Assembly: GCA_947461985.1 (NCBI GenBank)
Contig: CANHNT010000138.1
Span: 1 to 5,559 of the forward strand
Reading direction: 5' to 3'
Length of the DNA: 5,559 nt
Source of the DNA: Bacteroidota bacterium
Lineage (GTDB): Bacteria; Bacteroidota; Bacteroidia; Chitinophagales; Chitinophagaceae
The notes beneath the pieces are model-generated. The model made no database searches and had not been told where the DNA came from. It worked only from the letters and a program-made list of their open reading frames with translations. Both the position numbers and the translations under genes were made by a program. Of this stretch, positions 1 to 4,151 are shown one piece after another (position 1 is the first letter of the stretch; each line of letters begins with the position of its first letter).

Positions 1-180
1 GGTTGTTCGGGTGCCCGTTTGTTTTGCATGAATATAAACATTCACATAAGGCAAATACATTAAGCTATCACTGCTCATGACTACACCGGTTAACTCCACC
101 ATTTTCTCAAAACCAAATTGAGCGTTGCTGGCTTTCGAGAAGCTGCAAAAGATTAAAAATATTATTATTAATTTCTTCAC
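1..180 (-). CDS. Secreted protein with N-terminal carboxypeptidase-like regulatory domain (5' part only)
   Basis: Only the first 60 codons lie in the window; the gene runs off the left edge. The N-terminus is a clear Sec signal peptide: two lysines, a hydrophobic stretch at residues 4-14, and a likely signal peptidase I site after Ala20 (S-N-A, then Q). Residues 29-60 (ELTGVV..., then LPYVNVYI, then GT) match the start of the CarboxypepD_reg-like beta-sandwich domain that Bacteroidota use at the N-terminus of many exported proteins and TonB-dependent receptors. The start is GTG at 180-178: an in-frame TGA lies two codons upstream, and the next in-frame ATG (residue 27) would remove the signal peptide. 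The gene diverges from the DUF433 gene. What follows the domain (receptor, peptidase or surface protein) cannot be seen, so the overall function is open. Confidence 0.65.
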   Translation of the reverse strand, partial: MKKLIIIFLIFCSFSKASNAQFGFEKMVELTGVVMSSDSLMYLPYVNVYIHAKQTGTRTT

Positions 181-184
181 AAAT

Positions 185-192
185 CAAAAATA
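185..192 (-). promoter_or_regulatory. Putative Bacteroidota -7 promoter box (TATTTTTG) for the leftward secreted-protein gene
   Basis: Read on the minus strand the sequence is TATTTTTG, an exact match to the Bacteroidota TAnnTTTG element. Only four bases separate it from the GTG start, so the transcript would be leaderless or nearly so. I see no TTG/TTTG -33 element at the right distance, so the call rests on one box and its position. Confidence 0.45.
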
Positions 193-221
193 ATAATAAA
201 TCAGGTTTAAAATCGTTTTCT

Positions 222-236
222 GTTAACTTTGTTAGC
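222..236. repeat. Imperfect palindrome in the divergent spacer, possible operator
   Basis: GTTAAC-TTT-GTTAGC forms two 6-base arms around a 3-base centre with one mismatch. A looser inverted pair, TGTTAA (221-226) and TTAACA (242-247), overlaps it. It sits between the two divergent TAnnTTTG boxes, about 35 bases upstream of the DUF433-side box, where an autoregulating antitoxin could bind. AT-rich DNA produces such repeats by chance, so the role is inference. Confidence 0.3.
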
Positions 237-270
237 AATAATTAACATTACTTTATATCTCAATAAAATG

Positions 271-278
271 TAATTTTG
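271..278 (+). promoter_or_regulatory. Putative -7 promoter box (TAATTTTG) for the DUF433/DUF5615 module
   Basis: TAATTTTG matches TAnnTTTG exactly and ends four bases before the ATG at 283, the same spacing as the leftward box at 185-192. This implies a leaderless or very short-leader mRNA. A weak T-rich stretch around 248-255 lies where a -33 element would be, but there is no clear TTTG. It is the only convincing promoter upstream of the TA1-mrp gene string. Confidence 0.5.
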
Positions 279-282
279 TGGC

Positions 283-525
283 ATGGAAATTTTATGGCAA
301 AATCATATTCATTCGAATGCCTCTATTTTATTAGGTAAACCTATCATTAAAAATACGCGTATTTCTGTTGAACTTATTTTGGAGTTATTAGGCTCAGGTT
401 GGTCTAATGATCAACTTTTAGAAAGCTACCCATCTCTAACAAATAATGATATTAAAGCTGTTTTTATTTATTTAAAAGAGTGTATTCAAGAAGAGTTATT
501 TTTTCCAATTCAAACAACTGCATAA
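283..525 (+). CDS. DUF433 family antitoxin
   Basis: 80 residues, the usual size for DUF433 proteins. The family signature is clear: GKPIIKNTRISVELILELL at 18-36 (usual form GkPvIkGTRIpV), then a W-S/D-Q-L-L-E-S-YP-x-L motif at 40-52 and DIKAVFIYL at 56-64. DUF433 proteins have a helix-turn-helix-like fold and act as antitoxins and probable autorepressors, commonly encoded before a PIN-like DUF5615 toxin. That partner follows here, its ATG overlapping this stop by one base (TAATG), so translation is probably coupled. A small oddity is Asn24 where the family normally has Gly before TRI. The ATG at 283 fits the family length; no ribosome binding site is visible. The antitoxin role is inferred from family and pairing. 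Confidence 0.85.
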   Translation: MEILWQNHIHSNASILLGKPIIKNTRISVELILELLGSGWSNDQLLESYPSLTNNDIKAVFIYLKECIQEELFFPIQTTA

Positions 526-878
526 TGAATTTTTTGGCAAATGAAAATTTCCCTAGACCAAGTTTTTTATTGCTTCGTGAACATCATCACCATGTAATTA
601 GCATTTCTGAAATATATGCTGGAATTGCAGATGAAGAAGTAATTAAAATTGCGGTTGAACAAAATTTAATTATCTTAACTTTTAATAAAGATTATGGAGA
701 AATTATTTTTAGATATAAATATCCCAAACCTCCAAGTGTTGTCTATTTTAAATTTAAAGGCAGTGACCCACTATATGCTGGAACTACTTTACTCAAAAAT
801 ATTGAACAATTGTTAGCACTAGAAAATCATTTTACCATAATTGATGATAAAAATATTAGACAAAGAAAATTTAAATAG
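525..878 (+). CDS. DUF5615 PIN-like toxin (Mut7-C/VapC-like RNase)
   Basis: 117 residues, typical for DUF5615. Family landmarks appear in order: LANENFP at 4-10, a short helix and HHHHV at 20-24, GIADEEVIKIA at 33-43, LTFNKDYGEIIF at 51-62, and a C-terminal DDKNIRQRKF strand at 107-116. The family is a PIN-like fold predicted to cleave RNA with clustered acidic residues and a metal ion; here D36, E37, D56 and E59 are present. Two positions that are often Asp (in LADEN and TFDKD) are Asn (N6 and N54); the first variant is common in the family as I know it, the second less so. I chose ATG 525 because it overlaps the antitoxin stop and begins right at the conserved strand; an in-frame start at 480 would add 15 residues overlapping the antitoxin. 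mrp starts three bases after the stop. Confidence 0.82.
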   Translation: MNFLANENFPRPSFLLLREHHHHVISISEIYAGIADEEVIKIAVEQNLIILTFNKDYGEIIFRYKYPKPPSVVYFKFKGSDPLYAGTTLLKNIEQLLALENHFTIIDDKNIRQRKFK

Positions 879-881
879 CAA

Positions 882-1979
882 ATGATTACAACAGAAAAAG
901 TACTTCTTGCCTTAGGACAGGTGCAAGAACCGGATTTAGGAAAAGATTTAGTGACCTTAAATATGGTGAAAGATATTGCCATTGATGGGATGAATGTATC
1001 ATTTACAGTGGTTCTTACAACGCCTGCTTGTCCGATGAAAGATTTAATACGAAGCGCATGTGAAAATGCCATTAAAATTTTGGTGGATAAAAATGCCATT
1101 CCCACTGTTAATTTTACCGCCAATGTAGTGAGCAACCGCAAAGACAATCAGGCTACTTTACCCAATGTAAAAAATATTATTGCAGTAGGCTCTGGTAAAG
1201 GAGGGGTAGGAAAATCAACCGTTTCGGTCAATTTGGCGTTGGCTTTGGCAAAAGATGGCGCTAAAGTAGGTCTTATGGATGCGGATATTTATGGACCTTC
1301 TATTCCAATCATGTTAGGCATAAAAGGCGAACGTCCTTTAATGAAAGAAGTAGATGGGAAAGGCATGATAGTACCCATTGATGTAATGGGCATTAAAGCC
1401 ATGAGCATTGGATTATTGATTGATGATAGACAAGCGGTAGTTTGGAGAGGACCCATGGCAAGCAGTGCCTTAAAACAATTTGTAACCGATGTGCTTTGGG
1501 GCGATTTAGATTATTTAATTATTGACTTGCCGCCAGGAACGGGCGATATTCACTTAACGATGGTTCAAACAATACCTGTAACAGGCGCTGTAATTGTGAC
1601 CACACCACAAGAAGTAGCTTTAGCAGATGCTAAAAAAGCGATTATGATGTTTGATGGTCCACAAATTAAAGTACCTATTTTAGGCGTAGTTGAAAACATG
1701 GCCTATTTTACACCAGCAGAATTGCCTGATAATAAATATTATATTTTTGGTCAAGATGGAGGCAAACGATTAGCTGAAATGTTCGAAGTTCCATTTTTAG
1801 GACAATTGCCAATAACTATGAGTATAAGAGAAGGAGGTGATATGGGTACTCCTGCCTTATTAAATGGCGATGAAATTTCTAAGAATGCTATTGATAAGGT
1901 TGCACAACAAGTGGCTCGTCAAATTTCTATTCGAAATGCAAATTTAGATCCAACGAAAGTGGTGGAAGTTTTAATATAG
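882..1979 (+). CDS. mrp: Iron-sulfur cluster carrier protein Mrp/ApbC (P-loop ATPase with N-terminal MIP18 domain)
   Basis: 365 residues, full length. Residues 1-75 form the MIP18/DUF59-type Fe-S assembly domain with TTPACPMKD (Cys50). The Mrp/NBP35 P-loop ATPase domain follows: deviant Walker A GSGKGGVGKST at 103-113, switch I-like MDADIYGPS at 132-140, WRGPM at 188-192, switch II IIDLPPGTGD at 213-222, and TTPQEVALADAKKA at 240-253. Mrp proteins bind a [4Fe-4S] cluster and pass it to apoproteins in the cytosol. The usual CxxC after ENMxYF is absent: residues 271-290 run ENMAYFTPAELPDNKYYIFG. I remember this form from Bacteroidota Mrp, so it is probably lineage-typical, but it removes the standard bridging ligand. 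The gene lies three bases after the toxin stop, with no promoter box or ribosome binding site in that gap, so it is probably cotranscribed with TA1. A minus-strand reading frame over its 5' end is a shadow. Confidence 0.95.
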   Translation: MITTEKVLLALGQVQEPDLGKDLVTLNMVKDIAIDGMNVSFTVVLTTPACPMKDLIRSACENAIKILVDKNAIPTVNFTANVVSNRKDNQATLPNVKNIIAVGSGKGGVGKSTVSVNLALALAKDGAKVGLMDADIYGPSIPIMLGIKGERPLMKEVDGKGMIVPIDVMGIKAMSIGLLIDDRQAVVWRGPMASSALKQFVTDVLWGDLDYLIIDLPPGTGDIHLTMVQTIPVTGAVIVTTPQEVALADAKKAIMMFDGPQIKVPILGVVENMAYFTPAELPDNKYYIFGQDGGKRLAEMFEVPFLGQLPITMSIREGGDMGTPALLNGDEISKNAIDKVAQQVARQISIRNANLDPTKVVEVLI

Positions 1980-1983
1980 TTTT

Positions 1984-1991
1984 TACCTTTG
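1984..1991 (+). promoter_or_regulatory. Putative -7 promoter box (TACCTTTG) for the second TA module
   Basis: TACCTTTG is an exact TAnnTTTG match in the 28-base gap between the mrp stop and the antitoxin start, 16 bases before the ATG at 2008. It would give a leader of about 10 bases. No clear -33 TTG is seen at the expected distance, which falls in the end of mrp. It suggests TA2, and perhaps pyrF, can be transcribed independently of mrp. Confidence 0.45.
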
Positions 1992-2007
1992 TGATAAATA
2001 CTTTTTT

Positions 2008-2208
2008 ATGGAAATGATATTATTGAATTCAGAATCAAAAAAAGATATCGATTTGATTTTGAAAATAGCAGAAAAAATGGGCATAAATTCTAAAAAAATG
2101 AATGCCAAAGAAAAAGAAGACTATATGTTAGGCATTGCTATTGAAAAAGGAAAAACAAATCAATTTGTTGATACAAAATTATTCCTAAATAAAATTAGAA
2201 ATAAATGA
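2008..2208 (+). CDS. Small antitoxin-like protein of a RelE/ParE module
   Basis: 66 residues, charged and lysine-rich. It begins MEMILLNSESKKDIDLIL, then KIAEKMGINSKKMNAKEKED, then YMLGIAIEKGK. This resembles the short uncharacterised antitoxins that precede RelE/ParE-type toxins in many Bacteroidota (N-terminal strand with an LNS-S-K motif, a helix ending in K-x-G, then an acidic 'EDW/Y-LxxAIExG' helix). The stop overlaps the next gene's ATG in an ATGA, implying translational coupling. The start at 2008 fits the family N-terminus better than the second Met at 2014. No recognisable helix-turn-helix is visible, so whether it binds its own promoter is unknown. GC is low here and in the next gene. 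The antitoxin role rests on family resemblance and gene order. Confidence 0.72.
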   Translation: MEMILLNSESKKDIDLILKIAEKMGINSKKMNAKEKEDYMLGIAIEKGKTNQFVDTKLFLNKIRNK

Positions 2209-2471
2209 TTATCAAAATTGATAAAGCATTTGAAAAAGACACTCGTAAAATTTCTGAACAAAAAATATTACATCAAATAGCTGATTTAATCGAAACTTTA
2301 CAATTAGTAAATTCTATTTCTGAAATAAGAAATATTAAAAAACTTAAATCGTATAGTAATTATTACAGGATTCGAATTGGGAATTATAGAATTGGGTTGC
2401 AAATAGATAGCAACCAAATTATTTTTATTCGAATTCTTCATCGTAAAGACATATATACCTTCTTCCCATAA
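2205..2471 (+). CDS. RelE/ParE superfamily toxin
   Basis: 88 residues, the usual length. Landmarks in order: MIIKIDKAFEKDTRKI at 1-16, a helix at 20-34, ISEIRNIKKLK at 38-48, the core strand pair YYRIRIGNYRIGL at 53-65, and the terminal LHRKDIYTFFP at 78-88. The YRIRxGxYRIG core followed by HRxxxY is the signature of RelE/ParE toxins. RelE types cleave mRNA in the ribosome and ParE types block DNA gyrase; this Bacteroidota subgroup with its 'HRKDIY..FP' end is usually annotated only as RelE/ParE family, and I cannot tell the target. The frame looks intact. Sampled stretches (2221-2340) are about 18-23% GC, lower than mrp stretches near 1201-1260 and 1441-1500 (about 48-50%). pyrF starts seven bases after the stop. 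Confidence 0.88.
   Translation: MIIKIDKAFEKDTRKISEQKILHQIADLIETLQLVNSISEIRNIKKLKSYSNYYRIRIGNYRIGLQIDSNQIIFIRILHRKDIYTFFP
2395..2415. repeat. Inverted repeat inside the RelE/ParE toxin gene
   Basis: GGTTGC (2395-2400) and GCAACC (2410-2415) are perfect 6-base arms around a 9-base loop. The stem extends to about 8 pairs if one G is bulged, and AAATTATTTTTATT follows. As RNA this could be a weak internal hairpin or attenuator ahead of pyrF. It lies in coding sequence and may be chance. Confidence 0.25.
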
Positions 2472-2478
2472 TTTTTTC

Positions 2479-3279
2479 ATGAACAGACAAACACTCATTC
2501 AGCAAATAAGAACTAAGAAATCATACCTCTGTGTAGGATTAGATTCTGATATTACAAAAATTCCTCAACATCTTTTGCAACACGAAGATCCTGTTTTTGA
2601 ATTTAATAAAGCCATCATTGATGCCACCCAAGATGTATGCGTGAGCTATAAAATAAATACCGCTTTTTATGAAGCAAATGGCTTAAAAGGTTGGCAAAGC
2701 ATGGAAAAAACGTTGAACTATATTCCTAAAGATATTTTCACGATTGCTGATGCTAAACGAGGGGATATAGGCAACACCTCTACTCAATATGCTAAAGCAT
2801 TTTTTAATGCCATGCATTTTGATAGCATTACAGTGGCGCCTTACATGGGAAAAGACAGCGTAAAACCTTTTTTAGATTTTGAAAATAAATGGACGATTGT
2901 TTTAGGATTGACTTCCAATGAAGGTGCTTTTGATTTTCAATATTTGAAAAATGAAAATCAAGAATTATTTAAACACGTCATTCAAAAAGTAGCCTCGTGG
3001 GGAACCGATGAAAATTTAATGTTTGTCATAGGTGCAACCAAAACAGCGCAATTAAAAGAAGTGAGAGAAATTATTCCTAATCATTTTTTATTGGTGCCTG
3101 GTGTGGGTGCACAAGGAGGCAGTTTAGAAGAGGTTTCAAAAATAGGCATGAATGCGGATGTTGGACTTTTAGTCAATGCGTCTCGTCAAATTATTTTTGC
3201 CAGCAATGGTGAAGATTTTGCTGAAAAAGCAAGAGTAGAAGCAATGAAATTACAGGCAGAAATGGCTATGTATTTGTAG
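2479..3279 (+). CDS. pyrF: Orotidine 5'-phosphate decarboxylase, type 2 (OMP decarboxylase)
   Basis: 266 residues. It catalyses the last step of de novo UMP synthesis, decarboxylating orotidine 5'-phosphate to UMP in the cytosol. The (beta/alpha)8 barrel landmarks are present: LCVGLDSD at 17-24, the substrate-side lysine in YKIN (Lys58), the catalytic DAKRGDIG at 91-98 (Asp91, Lys93, Asp96), TVAPYMG at 118-124, the phosphate-gripper VPGVGAQGG at 206-214, and NASRQI at 233-238 with Arg236. The length and the PYMGKDSV segment mark it as the longer type 2 form. The ATG at 2479 starts just before the first conserved strand. It follows the toxin stop by seven bases with no ribosome binding site. 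TAATTTTT at 2469-2476 is one base off a TAnnTTTG box but directly abuts the start, so its promoter is uncertain; it may be read through from the TA2 promoter. Other pyrimidine genes are not in the window. Confidence 0.95.
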   Translation: MNRQTLIQQIRTKKSYLCVGLDSDITKIPQHLLQHEDPVFEFNKAIIDATQDVCVSYKINTAFYEANGLKGWQSMEKTLNYIPKDIFTIADAKRGDIGNTSTQYAKAFFNAMHFDSITVAPYMGKDSVKPFLDFENKWTIVLGLTSNEGAFDFQYLKNENQELFKHVIQKVASWGTDENLMFVIGATKTAQLKEVREIIPNHFLLVPGVGAQGGSLEEVSKIGMNADVGLLVNASRQIIFASNGEDFAEKARVEAMKLQAEMAMYL

Positions 3280-3307
3280 TTAAAAATAAATAATAGGCGT
3301 TTTTTCA

Positions 3308-3314
3308 TATTTTG
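3308..3314 (+). promoter_or_regulatory. Possible -7-like box (TATTTTG) upstream of the alkylation repair gene
   Basis: TATTTTG is one base shorter than TAnnTTTG and lies six bases before the ATG at 3321, in a 41-base gap that lacks a ribosome binding site or an obvious terminator. Position favours a promoter, but the imperfect match keeps this tentative. Confidence 0.3.
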
Positions 3315-3320
3315 CTTTTT

Positions 3321-4025
3321 ATGACCACATCCAATCAAATAATCACACATTTAAAATCGCTTGAAAATTCAAAAAATCAAGAAGGTATGAAACGCTTTGC
3401 TATTGGCAACGACAATACCTTAGGAATTAGCATGCCGGTTTTAAGAACATTGTCTAAAGACTACAAAAAACTACCCAATCGGCATGAAATTGCCATGGAA
3501 TTATGGAAGTCAAACATTCATGAAGCGATGATTTTAGCTTCTATGTTGGCTGATCCAAAACGATTGACTGAACAAGAGATGGACGCTTGGACAAATGATT
3601 TTTACAGCTGGGATTTATGTGATCAAACTTGTGGCAATCTTTTTCAAAAAACTGATTTTTTTCTAAAGAAAGCGTTTGAATATTCATACTCGAAAAAAGA
3701 ATTTGTGAAACGAACTGGTTTTGTAATGATGGTGCAATATGTTGTTCATCATAAAAAAGCAGCCGATGATTTGTGTTTTAAATTTTTAGAACGAATTGAA
3801 GAAGAGGCTTGGGATGAACGAAACTTTGTTCGTAAAGCGTTGAATTGGTTACTTCGACAAATTGGCAAACGAAATGTATATTTATATCCTTATGCTATCA
3901 AAACGTGCGACGCATTAATTCATCAAAATACTAAATCAGCACGATGGATAGCCAATGATGCCAAACGCGAACTACTTGATAAATACCAGCATGCAAAAAT
4001 TCCAGAGAGGAAATTTTCTACATAA
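3321..4025 (+). CDS. AlkD-type DNA alkylation repair protein (HEAT-like repeat DNA glycosylase)
   Basis: 234 residues, all helical by pattern, matching the DNA alkylation repair (COG4912/AlkD) family. AlkD excises positively charged alkylated bases such as N3- and N7-alkylpurines with a right-handed solenoid of HEAT-like repeats that does not flip the base. The catalytic signature is visible: SWDLCDQ at 96-102 gives Trp97 and Asp101, spaced like the Trp/Asp pair of Bacillus cereus AlkD, and KRTGFVMM at 130-137 offers Arg131 as the likely partner arginine. FVRKALNWLLRQIGKRN at 169-185 is the hallmark late repeat. The ATG at 3321 is preferred; an in-frame TTG at 3312 would add three residues but lies inside the putative promoter box. 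It sits 41 bases after pyrF and is probably transcribed separately. Methyl-base glycosylase activity is inferred from the family and retained residues. Confidence 0.88.
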   Translation: MTTSNQIITHLKSLENSKNQEGMKRFAIGNDNTLGISMPVLRTLSKDYKKLPNRHEIAMELWKSNIHEAMILASMLADPKRLTEQEMDAWTNDFYSWDLCDQTCGNLFQKTDFFLKKAFEYSYSKKEFVKRTGFVMMVQYVVHHKKAADDLCFKFLERIEEEAWDERNFVRKALNWLLRQIGKRNVYLYPYAIKTCDALIHQNTKSARWIANDAKRELLDKYQHAKIPERKFST

Positions 4026-4032
4026 AAATTTC
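4010..4032 (+). terminator. AT-rich hairpin across the alkylation repair gene stop codon, possible weak terminator
   Basis: GAAATTTT (4010-4017) pairs perfectly with AAAATTTC (4025-4032) around a 7-base loop. The TAA stop (4023-4025) lies at the loop/3' arm junction. The stem is 8 pairs but has only one G-C pair, and the T-run (from about 4044) starts a dozen bases later rather than immediately. It may slow transcription before the 126-base spacer but is not a canonical intrinsic terminator. Confidence 0.3.
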
Positions 4033-4104
4033 AGCGCTTCATTCTTTTTATTGCATTTTCAGTAGTTGTAAGAAACTTAAATTTTTCGTGTTTAAAAAAA
4101 TAAG

Positions 4105-4122
4105 TATTTTCGATACTCGAAA
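4105..4122 (+). promoter_or_regulatory. Palindrome TTTCGA-TAC-TCGAAA overlapping a near-consensus -7 box
   Basis: Positions 4108-4122 form a perfect inverted repeat with 6-base arms and a 3-base centre. It overlaps TATTTTCG at 4105-4112, one base off TAnnTTTG, in the spacer before the DUF2851 gene. A repressor bound there would cover the promoter, so an operator is a reasonable reading. If this is the promoter, the leader would be about 35 bases. An alternative stem, AGTAT/ATACT (4103-4107/4113-4117), competes for the same bases. The functional role is inference. Confidence 0.35.
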
Positions 4123-4133
4123 CCATATACTTA

Positions 4134-4147
4134 AACTTACAACTTAC
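4134..4147 (+). repeat. Tandem 7-base repeat AACTTAC x2 before the DUF2851 start
   Basis: AACTTAC occurs twice without a gap (4134-4140 and 4141-4147), ending four bases before the ATG at 4152. No Shine-Dalgarno motif is present. The repeat may be chance or a slippage product. Confidence 0.3.
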
Positions 4148-4151
4148 ATTC

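Noticed and set aside
191..199. TAA triplet run (TAATAATAA) as a microsatellite or origin-like repeat
   Set aside because: Only three units in an AT-rich spacer; no DnaA boxes or other origin features are nearby.
480..524. Upstream in-frame start extending the DUF5615 toxin by 15 residues
   Set aside because: The extension overlaps the antitoxin in another frame and precedes the conserved first strand; ATG 525 fits the family and the TAATG coupling.
827..1147. Minus-strand open frame of 106 codons over the start of mrp
   Set aside because: It lies fully opposite the mrp MIP18 domain and toxin end, has no recognisable domain, and the plus-strand genes there are unmistakable.
1742..1749. TATTTTTG inside mrp (and again at 3192-3199 in pyrF) as internal promoters
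   Set aside because: Exact TAnnTTTG matches occur by chance in AT-rich DNA; neither is near a gene start and both encode conserved residues.
2304..2498. Minus-strand open frame of 64 codons opposite the RelE/ParE toxin
   Set aside because: It is antisense to a clear toxin gene and the pyrF start, with no family resemblance; an AT-rich shadow frame.
3312..3320. TTG start giving three extra residues on the alkylation repair protein
   Set aside because: ATG 3321 is a better start, and the TTG lies within the putative -7 box.
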